Source of the DNA: Vermamoeba vermiformis
Taxonomy: Eukaryota > Tubulinea > Echinamoebida
DNA length: 64,000 nt
Direction: 5' to 3'
NCBI GenBank assembly: GCA_045837725.1
Contig: JBEWZL010000200.1
Location: 214,421-278,420 of the forward strand
Shown one piece after another: positions 34,564 to 45,607 of this stretch. The notes under the pieces are model-generated. The model saw only the letters and a program-made list of their open reading frames with translations, had not been told where the DNA came from and did no database searches. Each line of letters opens with the position of its first letter. The stretch's first letter is position 1. The position numbers and the translations under genes were made by a program.

Positions 34564-34789
34564 ATCCAAATATCTTTGCCTTGAAGAGTAGCACGTCCTC
34601 GATTTATTTATCTTGCTTCCATTAATTTTGAGAACAACTTTTCTTCTTCCTTTTAACAAACCGTTAAACAAATTTAATCATGCAATGTTACTTACTGTGC
34701 TTTGTGTTATCCATCCCGGGTTTGGGTGTCATTTATCGGTCGTGTCACAGATGAATTTTTGACACAAACGAAAGAGCACCGCACAACAA

Positions 34790-36563
34790 ATGGAAAGTGT
34801 AAGTATTTAATTTTAACTTACTAAATAAACAATTTTTTGGTTAAACCTTGTTATCTAGAGTTTTAGTGTCAAGGTATTGTCCGGTCCGGATATAGATGTC
34901 ATACAATACTGCCACGACTATCTTGATATTTTGGGCAATTTAAACGATAGAAAAAATTTAATAATTCAAGAGGAACAAGAGTTCATAAACTCCGAGCAAA
35001 AAAGAACTAAATTCAGCGATCCATTCTTGGCTTTCAAGCAAGCCAGTGTTACACTAAAGTGGAATGAAGTTATTGAGCAGTTCAAGCAGCTTTTAATAAG
35101 CACGGAAGAACTTACGGAAACCAAAAGAGCTGCTCAATTACGAGAATATCTTTTCAACAAAGCTGCGAACAACGAACCAACTGACGCTAAAATTGTTCTG
35201 GATGGATTAGTTGCATTTTATTCCTCAACAAGAGGGAATTTACTAAAAATGCAGGATTATTTTGATAGTCACGCATGCTGTTATGGTGCTTTGATGTTGA
35301 TTCCTGGCAACAAAGCAGCCTGCGACTACATTGTAAAGCCAGAACGAGTTGATCAAGTCCTCGGAGGACTCGTGGCACGGACAACCTCATTTGCGAAGTG
35401 ACGACTCCCGAGTAGGCTTGTGCCCATATTGTCTAGAGTCACTGTTAAAGATGCGAATTGGCTCTTACAAAGCATTTATATCGAAGATTAGAAACACATT
35501 GGCCAACAACAAAAACTCTCCATACGCCAAGGCAGCAGAAGAAAAAGAAAAGAAACTGACAGAGGAATTAAACTATCTACAAATTGACATTGAGAGAGTG
35601 ATTGCTACTAAATTGACGTTTGTATGTCATTTGCACGACATAACGTTCTCACAACACGTTACGTCATTTATTCCTCGATTTAAATCTAATATCTCCATTC
35701 AGGGAAGAATAGAAGAGCCAGAAGAGACAAAAACACATCAAGTTCAACAAGACGATGTCACTGATGATGCAGATCTTGAGTTCCTACTGCAGCAAGAATT
35801 TGCCTTTGATTCGCTAGACAACCAAGACCACTCATTTTTTGACCGCGAAGAGTCGAGCAATTCGGAGCAAAGCAAATCCATAGGTACTTAGTCACCTTCG
35901 AACGTGTCAGTTTTGATTCTCAATCATTTGCGCAGAAGAAGTCAAGAGCACACCAGCCGCTAAGAAACGAATCTTGGTAAATCTTGAACTAGAAGGGGAT
36001 GATACTCCACCAAAAGGTCGACAGCTGAGATCGCGCAAACTCAAACACGATGATAACGAAGAACTAGCAACGGCACCTAATACTAGAAGTCGCACAGCTA
36101 ATAAGGGTGCCCAAACCAATAGAAATACAGTGAATAACACTAATGTAATGACAGTCAGTATGTAAGGGTATTGATATTGTGTGCACTATCTGAATATCTT
36201 TTTAGAACAAACGAAGGGGCAGAAACGGAAACGGCAGGAAGAAGTGTTTGTAACGAGTAAAAAGCGAAAGCTGCAGCCCGCGGGTAGCAAAAAAGAAGTA
36301 CCAAATAATAGCACAAGCGAAGAAATGAATAGCCTTGCTCTTCGTGTAGAAGACACAACTTGCTTGTTCCCGCTGACAATATCGCAAGTGTTCTTGTTCA
36401 ACGCACTTGCAGTGGCACTTTCTCTGAATTTGCCAAAAACTCGGAAATGCGCGCAATGTATCACGACTCGATGTCTCAGGTGGAGCTTGCGACATTATCA
36501 CATCTGAAGGATCTGGTGTCACTGGCGCACACAAAAAAGTGCGAGTCCATGGGTTTGAAATAA
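34790..36563 (+). CDS. Orphan gene Y of the inserted segment, probable nuclear protein
   Basis: First exon of 9 nt (ATGGAAAGT, 34790-34798), then from about 34861 SFSVKVLSGPDIDVIQYCHDYLDIL and a helical region to about 35332. Reading must change frame between 35334 and 35401. An intron from GTAAAG at 35333 to about 35438 would do this without invoking damage. The middle part (MRIGSYKAFISKIRNTLANN, coiled coil AAEEKEKKLTEELNYLQIDI) leads to basic, NLS-like stretches (RQLRSRKLKHDD, GQKRKRQEE, SKKRKLQ). A second frame change near 36345 precedes the last exon ending HTKKCESMGLK. No family recognised. Likely nuclear with DNA or chromatin contact (inference). Confidence 0.45.
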
Positions 36564-36648
36564 ACGTCTCGTGTTAATTTCAAGCGCGATTCTCCACCAA
36601 GCAGCAAGCGTGGGCGGAGGTCTGTTTGATATTGGCCAATAGTGTATT

Positions 36649-37035
36649 AATAATGTCGTCATATTGTAAATAGTGTAAATACTTTTATTGTTGTTATTAA
36701 ATGTACAATTTACTTGTTCTTTTCAGGCGAGGACAGTGGTGGCAGCACAAACATGTCACCGCTCTTGCGTCGCGACGCTTCAAACTCTCTGACACTCTTG
36801 CGCACTGAGTCGTCGATCGAGTACTTCAATTGATGCACTATGTAGCTCAAGTCGATGTGATCGAAGGTCTTCAGTCCATCAAAGATTGCTTTCATTTCTT
36901 CCAACAATGTTTGGTGTCTATATTGAATGCGAATATTGGGCACATTCGTCTTGCTCAAATCTGATGGTGCAATTCGTAAGTAATGTGAATGTCGAGAAAC
37001 TCGTTTCTCTTTAATTACGTACCATTGCCACCGAT
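36649..37035. repeat. Right copy of the duplicated AMP deaminase 3' end
   Basis: Intact partner of the broken copy at 33577-33864. It contains the functional last exon of AMP deaminase and about 60 bp of shared 3' flank (ATGTCGTCATATTG...), which also forms the 3' flank of the DUF4708 gene. Confidence 0.85.
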
Positions 37036-39759
37036 GCCAGGCAAATAATAGTTAGCGCCGAGCCAATTCATTTTCAAGCTCTGAATAGAGATTAGATGAT
37101 ATGCATAATAATTGTACATCTTACGTGTTCAAAGCCGGATTGCAGCACACTGTTGCGTCCTACTTCGCACAGATCTGCTGAACTCATCTTCCACACTTGT
37201 GCGGCAATGGCGTACTCTTCGATCAAGGGCTCGCGTGTGTAATGGAACTGCAGCGGATCATCTGCATTGCTATGGTTAATGACTTGTCTCGCGTGTCAAG
37301 TGTCAAACACTGACCTGTTGAGAGTGACACATTGAGACCACGAGCGAAGAATTGCGGGAATGGATTCTTGGAATAATTGAGGAACAGCGAGTTGTTGCTG
37401 AGAGGACTCATTGCAATGCCTATTTGACACAAATAGAACCTAGGCACTAGTTAATATCACTCGAGTAATACAGTAATTATATGGTGCTACTCACAAGTAC
37501 TGCAGCACGGGTGTCTTGCGCAGATTGATGCCGTGATTGATGCCATCAGCCAACAAGAACGCAGCGGCCAAATGATCTAACTCGCCTGCCTCGCCACTGT
37601 GCGGTCTGAACTTGAAGGTTGCTAAATTAGGAAGTTAAGGAGAACGACATGGAGTGAAGGATATGCAGTGCTAGAGCGGTCATCAAGGATACAAAAACCA
37701 CGTGCACGACGCAGCTGATTGAGCACCGTGAGATTCGAATAGAGATAATACAAGTAGTAGCTGTACGGTGGGTTGTGCGGCAAGTTCCACTCTTGTGGTG
37801 GCGGATACTTGCGCATCAAACGGTGCTCCAGTTTGCTCTCATCGTCCACACAGTCCACGCCCACTAAATAGCGCAAGAAGCGGTGCAGTTTGGGGTCTTT
37901 GGAGGGGTCAACTGTGACTTCGAACAGCGGCTCGAAAATATCTGCAAAGCTATGTTAGACACCTCACACAAGCAATCACGTGACGTACTTGACACCATGT
38001 CCTGCATGGTCTCGAAGTTGGGAATGCGATTCTTCTTGAATTCTTCGTACAGGCGCGGCACTTGCACCAACCAGCGCACGTGATCGGAGAACAAGTTGTT
38101 GTCGCAGACCCACGCCGCCAGTTTGGACCACTCATCGCGCTTGCGGCCATAAATCGAGACACGGTACTCAGCGAGGATGTACTTGCTGTCCTTGAGCTCG
38201 TCCATCAATTCGTAGGTCATCTCCGCGAGATACCGGCCTTTGATGAGATTGTCGGTCTTGAGAAATATCTCGCGCAATCTCGATTCACCGATGGGATTGT
38301 ATTTGAGATTGAACTTGTCGAAGCGGTGAAAGATGCGATTGTCTGCGTGCACGTCCAATCGATCGACGGTCAAATCATAGGCTGTCAGTCTGATACTTTC
38401 AAACACTTCTTGCAGCGTCAGGTGCTTGTTGTCGCGGAATATGACCACTTCCTAATTTAGAAATGACACGTGTTAATAATGCCTCTAAGACGTGGACAGC
38501 ACTTACATTGCCCTCGGACTTCAACTTCTTCTTAATGAACTTCAACAAGTGCTTCTGATTCATCGCACTGGACAAGTGAATGTGCGTGTCAACTTTGCGA
38601 ATGTTGTAAAAGTCACGATGCGCAACATTCTAAATGACACGTGTCAAATGATGTATCTTCCAATTACTCGGACTTACCATTTGATGCAACTTCTCCTTGT
38701 CCTGATTGAGAGTCTTGTGCAGCACAAAACAGCTCTCGAGCAGGGCCAGTCGCTCGTAACAGTACGTCTTGTTGGGCCCTTCATTGGCCACGCGCAGCAG
38801 TGTGTTCAAGTCGCTGTAGTACTCGCGCAACTCGGCCACTTTGGCTTTGAATTGTGGTGCGTCGTTGTTCTCCATGGCTGCCGAGACTGTTAGCGTATTG
38901 ACACGTGTCAAAGTGAGAACTGTACGCACCTGATTTTGACGGCCACACTTGTGCCACACCATCGATGAATTTGAACGCGAACTGTTGACAGGTTAGCGAT
39001 TGACACGTGTCAAAGAGCAGTTCTGCACGTACCTCAGAAGGCAACATCTCTTCCCTGGTGATTTCTTGACTGGCCAATAGCGTGACAGAGTTCGTGGTGT
39101 CAGAGGGCAGATCACGTGACTTGTAGTTGTGCGTCATCAGTGTCTCGTAGTCGTCTGTCACGTACTTGTGGCGCAGATTGATCGCTGCCACGAGTGAGTT
39201 GAGCACTGTCAGCACTTCTTCGCGCTCAATAGGCTCGGCTGTATACGAACAGTACTGTAAGTATATGCGAGCGATAGTATGTAATATTGTTGTACGTACT
39301 GTCCGGGGTAAGGATCAGCCGACGGAATTCAGGACGATTTAAATTCTGTTCGCGGGGTATGCCTTGAGACAACGACAACGAGTCTTTGAGTTTGAGCGTT
39401 ATCTCTTGTTCCTAGCGCACTGGATGTTAGTGGAGTTCTGGTCGTTGAACTCAACTTGTGCCCAATAAAAATTTCGATTCATTACAAAATACGCTTTTGA
39501 AATTCAATATTTTTTTGGCTGTATTTTGAAACTAATAGGAGAGAAGAAAACATAAATTGTCGTGTGGGGTGCACGGATTGGGCTCCAAAAAAATAGGTTC
39601 AAAGACCAAACATTATTTTTTAAATTACAATACCTTAGCTTGTTGGGCCTGGTAAGCATAAAATTCTTGGGTGTATTCGTACGGATCAAAGTTCGGGTTG
39701 CTAAACGCCGACGCGTAGTCAGGCGGTGTAGCCCCTCCATTCGGCGGTGAGTTTTCCAT
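36710..39759 (-). CDS. AMP deaminase
   Basis: Cytosolic enzyme converting AMP to IMP and ammonia (purine nucleotide cycle). The start is ATG at 39759 ([19 protein letters not shown]). The catalytic TIM barrel is readable across exons: [20 protein letters not shown] (zinc-binding HxH), [92 protein letters not shown], and the signature [13 protein letters not shown] with the catalytic Asp pair. The C-terminal exon ends [14 protein letters not shown]. One intron (37622-37692) is U12 type. At least three introns carry TGACACGTGTCA near their 3' ends. All active-site elements seen are intact. Confidence 0.95.
37622..37692 (-). other. U12-type GT-AG intron in AMP deaminase
   Basis: On the minus strand the intron starts GTATCCTTGATG and ends with the branch element TCTCCTTAAC followed by TTCCTAATTTAG. 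The branch A is 13-14 nt from the acceptor. Removing the 71 nt joins GGTTTTT|CAACC to give [18 protein letters not shown], exactly the conserved enzyme sequence. Confidence 0.92.
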
Positions 39760-40327
39760 ATTATACGGTTGATGCTGTGGTCACGCTTTGAAAATGTAAT
39801 TGAAATTGAATTTGCTCGAAGAGACAAAAATCGAACGAATGAAACAGAAATCTCGCAGGAAATTCAGGCGGAGCATGGTGCCCAGGCAAACGAACGATTA
39901 AACGACGCACCTGTAGTCGCATGAGGGGTAAAAAAAATGGATATGGGCGAGGTTTCCACCGAGCCAACGCAGGAAGAACTTATTGGTCGGAGAATCACTC
40001 GCCGTGATAATCAGAGTAGCCAGGAAACCACTGCGATGGTACTCCTAGGTCCTTGCACGTGATCAACAAGCGACAACACTGCTGCTACACAATGCGTTTG
40101 ATGGCGGGTTAGCGGTGACCAGTTATTAGTGCGACAACTATTGTGGGAATAGAGAGATGCCCTTCAAATGCTGAGCGAAGGTTATCGCATGGACAACGAA
40201 AGGTATCACCAGTTGAACTGTCTTGTCGCAGCGGATCCAGATCTGGTCTCTACCAGGGCTACAGTTCAAGAAAAGTTTTCAACTCGTTTTTTTTCAGTTG
40301 TTATCTCTTTTTATTACAGTGCACAAC
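39760..40327. promoter_or_regulatory. Divergent promoter between AMP deaminase and SR protein
   Basis: About 570 bp without a supported coding gene. A short open stretch (40168-40310, MLSEGYRMDNERYHQ...) ending at a CAG is more likely a 5' untranslated exon of the SR gene than a protein. One CACGTG lies at about 40057. Confidence 0.35.
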
Positions 40328-42027
40328 ATGGCTCTCTTCGTAGGCAAGTTATTTTCCTTTGCGGCGCTCTTTTGAACGTTATTATTGCACATCAAACGAA
40401 CTAAATCGGATTTGAAATTATTGAAACCTGAAATTACAGCTTGATCTTTGCCCTCCCGTGACATCAAAATTAGTCCTAATAATTTTACTACAGGAAGATT
40501 ACCAAGTGACGTTCGTCAACGAGAATTGGAAGATTTGTTTGATAAATACGGCAAGATCCTCCGTTGCGACATTAAGTCAAGTAGGTTAATACAATCAAGA
40601 TTGTAGTCGTATTATATGTGATGGTTTATTTTTTCTTAACGCACTGCGTATTTTGCACTAAGCTTAGAATCTTCTGAAAATAACTGAATTCAATTATTTA
40701 TGCGTGCTTAAGCGTTAGATGGTTGCAATAATGCTAACAATACAATTTTAGGCTATGCCTTCGTCGAGTTTGAAGACAGCAGAGACGCTGAAGACGCCAT
40801 CAAGGAGATGGACGGCTACCGTTTGAGCGGCCGTCCCATCGTCGTTGAATGGGCTAAGGGCAAGAGAAGAGGTGGTGAATCGCGAGGTTAGTGCACATTA
40901 ATATTCTCAGACCTAAATAGTGTGACTAAAATGATATCATTTAGCTGGAGGAGGCGATCGCGATGCATGCTTCAAGTGCGGCGAGAAGGGTCACTGGGCT
41001 CGTGAATGCCGCAAGTAAGTATCATAACAAAAAGTATATGACATTGAGACGAAGTATACTAACTGTTGCTTAGTGGTGGTGGCGGAAGCAGCAGCCGCAG
41101 CGGCCGTCGTCGTTCCAGATCCAGATCGAGATCAAGATCACGCAGAAGATCTTCAAGGTAGGCCTTTATTTTCATTTTTATATGCTTAAATTCTTGAGTT
41201 ATGCTTAAGAGCAATTTGATGGAAAATTGATTTTATTTTCAATTCTTACACTTACGACTGGATCCATTTATCCACATCATCCATTGACTAGCTCAATTCT
41301 CGCTCGTGTCCGCGGTACTGCTGCGCTGTAGTTGCAACACTCGTGCTGGAGGCCAGGTGAAATTGCTGCGCCAAGTCGAGTTGTTAACGAGAGGTCCCGG
41401 TCACTGCTGTTCAGTTCTGAGAAATTGTGTCGTTGCGGTGCTGCTGACTAGAGGGGGTTCAGTGAACGGCCAGCTGATCACGTGGTCACTCTGATGATCT
41501 TTGCTCTGATGGGGCTCTGCGCTGGTGCTGGTAGTCACTTCAGGTCAAGTTCAGTGAGCGGTGCTGTCCATGCCAAGGGTGCGACATCTCGGTCTTGTGT
41601 CCAGTTCTGGCGCTGTTGTCTCATTTCAGTCCTGTCTTTGCGCGTGTTTTGTGCCTTTTTTGGTAATGTCCCTAGAACTTTATCTAACTCTTTTTTTTCT
41701 TTAAAGATCGAGATCCAGAGATCGCAGAAGACACTCTCGCAGCAGGTAAGCCTCATATATTATTATATTAGTGTCTTTACAGTCAGCTGATCATTTTCTC
41801 TACGTAGATCTCGTGATCGTCGCAGATCCAGATCTGGTGAGCGCAGAGACAAATCTCGCTCTCCTCCTCGCGATGAGAAGAGAGACAGATCTCGCGATCG
41901 ATCTCGCGACAAATCTGCTGAGCGTGAACGTGACAGATCTCGCTCCAGATCCGCTGACAGACGTGAACCAGAGCCGCAAACTAACGGCGATGATCACGGT
42001 AAGACTGATGCCCCCGCTGATGATTAA
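40328..42027 (+). CDS. SR splicing factor: RRM, CCHC zinc knuckle, RS domain
   Basis: Seven coding exons (40328-40343, 40494-40580, 40752-40886, 40945-41014, 41074-41157, 41707-41745, 41808-42027) give 216 residues. The RRM has MALFVGRLPSDV (RNP2) and SYAFVEFED (RNP1). A CCHC knuckle, [14 protein letters not shown], follows, then a Gly/Ser linker and a long RS domain ([20 protein letters not shown]). The order RRM-knuckle-RS is that of SRSF7 and of plant RSZ proteins, which select exons in pre-mRNA. The first intron (40344-40493) is GC-AG. The fifth intron, between RS exons (41158-41706, 549 nt), is far longer than any other and could carry a regulated cassette. Confidence 0.93.
40344..40493 (+). 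other. GC-AG intron in SR gene
   Basis: The exon ends TTCGTAG, the intron begins GCAAGTTATT and ends TTTACTACAG. G|GA gives MALFVGRLPSD in frame. The alternative GT four bases further leads to an immediate stop. Confidence 0.9.
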
Positions 42028-42268
42028 ATCTGAGGCGTAAGGGCTGGATCAAGGGCTCCGTATTTCGGACCTTTGGTTTGGATTTTAATGTCCACCAACA
42101 ATAACTCTTTTTGTAGAAAATAAACAAATAAATATCGTGGTTAATCCTATTAATTGAATGCTCTTTTCCCTTGTTGTCATAATCCACCAGGGCCATCATA
42201 CCAAAAGTGTCAAATGCCTCTTGAGCTCAAATGGGTCTCATTTCATTAATCTTAACGTTACAACTACA

Positions 42269-43111
42269 ATGCCTCTTAGTCCAAAAGTGTCAGTCACCAC
42301 TGGAGGCAAGTAGATCTGTCAAACGAAACGTGCCAACAATTTGTTGCCGATAACAATTTGACACTTCAGTTTGCGTAATTTTATTAATTGTTATTTGGTT
42401 AAAGGAATCCATGGTCGATGCTGGTTCGCCAAGTAAGCGTCGTAGATATTTTTTGTATTTTTTGCGCAATTTTATTAATAAATGCAGCGATGATATCAAG
42501 AAGGGAGAGAAAATTTGGTGGAATGACCCAAGCATTACCAACTACCGCAAAGAGAAGGCTTTGACTGTAGATTTCCAGACATTCGCGACCTGGCCCAAAG
42601 ACAAACAAGACAAGTTTATGGAACTCGCTTATCAAATCGATGAAAACACACTCGAAGGGTTCCCCGAGGGTGTTGAGCTCCCTGAAGACTTTGTCAAGGA
42701 GAATTACGTCAATCACTGCTGCGATGGCAACTGCTGGTTCGAAGGCGATGATTTGATCGTCGCTTCACGAGACATCGCGAAAGGCGAAGAAATCAAGTAA
42801 GAGAGCTTGTTTGACCTGACGCAGACCACTACTCACCTCTGCTGCTCAGCTACGATTATGCACTCACCGAGACCTCTTCGTACTTCTCGCTGGATTGCTT
42901 GGTAAGTCACCGCTCATTTGAAACATGACTGACACGTGTCAGTGTGGCAAGGCACTGTGTCGCAAGAGAGTGACAGGCGATGATTGGAAGGTAAGTGTCG
43001 TCCTTGACTGCTAGCACATACTGACAGCAACAGTTGCCCGAACTCCAAGCCCGTTATGGCAATCACTTCTTGCCGTACATTCTCAAGATGATTGAAGCGC
43101 ACAAGCAGTAA
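42269..43111 (+). CDS. Small SET-domain protein (protein lysine methyltransferase fold)
   Basis: Six exons (42269-42305, 42405-42432, 42488-42796, 42850-42901, 42943-42990, 43034-43111) give 183 residues, essentially one SET domain. The splicing yields GGIHGRCWFANDDIKKGEKIWW, the expected SET N-terminal strand pair. The continuous reading from the ATG at 42411 misses this and retains a 55-nt intron. Downstream come VNHCCDGNCWF (SAM/active-site NH-C-N element), ASRDIAKGEEINYDYAL (catalytic Tyr) and a post-SET-like DCLCGKALCRKRVTG. The first intron is GC-AG. The substrate is unknown; compact stand-alone SET proteins often modify non-histone targets. Confidence 0.82.
42306..42404 (+). other. GC-AG intron in SET gene
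   Basis: ACTGGAG|GCAAGTAG starts the intron and GGTTAAAG|GAATCC ends it. This junction is the one that links an ATG in frame with the SET N-terminal motif. The weak acceptor keeps confidence moderate. Confidence 0.6.
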
Positions 43112-43209
43112 ATTGAAGCAGAGCCGCGGCAAATATCCAAATGTGACCAGTAATAATAGTCCAATAAATAAGTGTTTGAAGTATTTACAAGCTGTACAAG
43201 TGAGTGGCA

Positions 43210-45439
43210 CTACAGCGGCACACCATCCACGTCGTCGTCGTCATCCTCTGCTGGCACCACTGTCTTGCGCTCAGCACTCGAAGTGAGTGAGGGAGTGTGA
43301 CTAGTCTCACCGACGAACACGCCGCGCAATTGATCGAGCAGATCTGGTGGATAGAGCGACCAGTCCAGCCAGATCTTCAATACCCGCATTATTGGGTCTT
43401 TGAAGTTCTGCGCCATAATTCTGCTCGTGAATGTCTTGTACTTGGCGTGCAGGGCCTCAAAGATCACGGGCAATGTCTCTTGAAATCTGACACGTGTCGT
43501 TAGCTCTGACGCACTACTAGCGTGCTATTGGCGGTACTTACCCAGCACGGAACTGACTGCCGTGTTGTATGCCCGCATTGCTGTTGTACAAGATGTCTGA
43601 GATGAGCCACAGTCGTGCAATGGCGAGTACTGGTGACAGCTCATTGGTCTGCACCAGCATTGACTCGCTCAACACGCGCACGAGTTCTGCAGCACTGTCC
43701 GCACGTTCAACTGCAAATATCATTGCATCTCTGATCGAGACACGCGACAGATTCAAGTGTTCGAGCAGTGACTTCCATTCACTCAAATCACGTGGCAGAA
43801 GTGGCTTGCTGCGGAACTTTTTCATGAATGCAGACCAGTCGAATTGGAAGGGCTCAGGCACGGGTGGTGGTACCCACAGCGGACCTCCAACGAACATGAC
43901 GAACGGTGTTGTGCGCCACGACTCGAGCGTGTCACCTTGGAGCAGCGAATACACGCGCCATCGATAGTAGAGGTTGTCATTGGTGCCGTTCTGAAACAAG
44001 AAAGACAGCTTGGGGTGCTGTGAATGACGCTCGACAAGTTGTTGCTGCAGCGATCGTATTAATACTAAGTATATATATATCTCACGCGCGGATGTACGCA
44101 CCTCAAACTGCTGTCCATGCGTCACTACGAGCTGCGCCAATCGATCAGCGGTCTCGCGCTTCGACTGGTCACTCGGAGGCACCACAATCAGCTGCGGCGG
44201 TGCTTGCACTGCACTCGCTGTGCCTTGTGCCCAAGGAGGAGGTGCTGCAACATCTGCAGGACATTAGTATGATGTGCCTATTGTACAATCAATGTACGCA
44301 CTGAGCGAGGGAGGTGGTGCAAAGTTGTGACTGGGTGCAGACTGGTGTTTGGGTGCACGACCCCAGCCCAGTCGCGGCACTTGTCCCATAATCTCTTTGT
44401 CGCGCATTGCTTCCATCGCTCGCTCTGCTTCAGCGCGTGTGGCAAATTGAACAAATCCACTGTTGCGCGCCTTCTTCTTCTCCTCTTCAGTCTTGGGCCA
44501 CAACACTTTGACACTCACAACTGTGCCGTAGGGACTGAACTCGCGGCGTAGTATCTGTTATATATGGTTGAGGTTCAGGCAATGCAATCGAACAAGCAGA
44601 AATGACCGTACCTCTTCCGTGACCTGCAACGAGAGACTTCCAAGAAAAATATTGGTGCTGGTGGCATCAGGCAGTTCATCCTCCGTGCTGTGTTCTATTC
44701 TGTTGCCCGTAGGACCCTTCGCGAACTTCCTGCGCTCTTTTTCTTCTTCTTGTCTGTTACAAAACTGTTCAGTATTGAGAGTCAACAACACTGGCATAGT
44801 GACGAGCTAACTTTTTCAACTCCTCCATAAAAGCATCAATCGTGCGCTTCTTGCCCGTAATAGGAACATTATCGGTGGTTGGCTTGGGCACTTCACGCTT
44901 AGCTATCTCTGCATCCAGTTTGTACTCGCGATTGTCAACCGCTTGTTGCACGGAGAGACCTTTCTCAGTCTGAACAATTGTTTCTCCGCGCACGAACATT
45001 TTGCCTTTAGAATCACTAGCAGAAAATGATTGCACGAATTCTTTGTACACAGCATCTGCCTCTTCTTGTTCTCTCTAATTGACAACAGAGGAAAAAAAAT
45101 ATGAATATTCGTCGTAAAATTGAATAACATGAATAATTGCTCCGTGTATCACCAAATACGTGTTGCTCGCGGCTTTTCAATATTGTGATTTTTTTGAACT
45201 AAGCGAGGGCCGGTGGATTACCTTCTTTTTCTTTTCAGCTTCCTCTTTTTGCTTTTGAAAAGGAGATTTGATTACTTTACTAACATTTTTCTTGACCTCA
45301 TTTATATCAGTGGTCTAAAGGCGGTGAGTGGACTTATACCGAATAACGAGAAGAAAGATCTCCGTACCTTGGATGTGGGCGGTGCTAACTTATCCTTATC
45401 GAGCCCATAGGGCAACCGCCTATTAATATTGTCGTCCAT
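43210..45439 (-). CDS. U2 snRNP-associated SURP protein (U2SURP/SR140)
   Basis: Start ATG at 45439 ([20 protein letters not shown]), about 560 residues in several exons. Order: Lys/Glu-rich N-region ([13 protein letters not shown]), [31 protein letters not shown] with [15 protein letters not shown] and [21 protein letters not shown] module with [18 protein letters not shown] and [20 protein letters not shown]; then a CID-like helical domain ([39 protein letters not shown]). An acidic tail, EDDDDDVDG, closes it. This is exactly the domain order of U2SURP, a U2 snRNP partner in branch-site recognition. Neighbouring genes also concern RNA processing, without evidence of joint control. Confidence 0.93.
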
Positions 45440-45607
45440 AGGTGGACTTTATGCAATAACTGTCTCACAGACGGCAAAATGAAACTCATCGCTTTTGGGC
45501 GTTTTTTCTTCGGAGAATATTTGCGAAGAATTTTTGAGGCTCGGTTTTGGTCATCCTCGTCTGTCCTTGCTTTTCTCATTCGTAGCTCCATTGTGCACAG
45601 TAGAAAC

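Larger units (their letters stand above)
33577..36640. repeat. Segment inserted with duplication of flanking sequence
   Basis: The same about 290-370 bp unit lies at both ends (33577-33864 and 36649-37035). The 2.8 kb between them (33865-36640) carries two divergent orphan genes. The simplest reading is that the DUF4708 gene and AMP deaminase were once direct convergent neighbours, and an insertion or unequal duplication separated them. No terminal inverted repeats or transposase were seen. Confidence 0.6.

Noticed and set aside
34790-36563. Programmed frameshifting in orphan gene Y
   Set aside because: An ordinary intron from GTAAAG (35333) explains the first frame change; no slippery site was recognised.
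33865-36640. Insertion interpreted as a classical DNA transposon or retroelement
   Set aside because: No terminal inverted repeats, long terminal repeats, transposase, integrase or reverse transcriptase motifs are visible.
40168-40310. Short ORF upstream of the SR gene as a protein gene
   Set aside because: No similarity, ends at an acceptor-like CAG, and better fits a 5' untranslated exon.
42411-42800. SET gene starting at ATG 42411 with no intron
   Set aside because: This reading loses the SET N-terminal motif that appears exactly when the 55-nt intron is removed.
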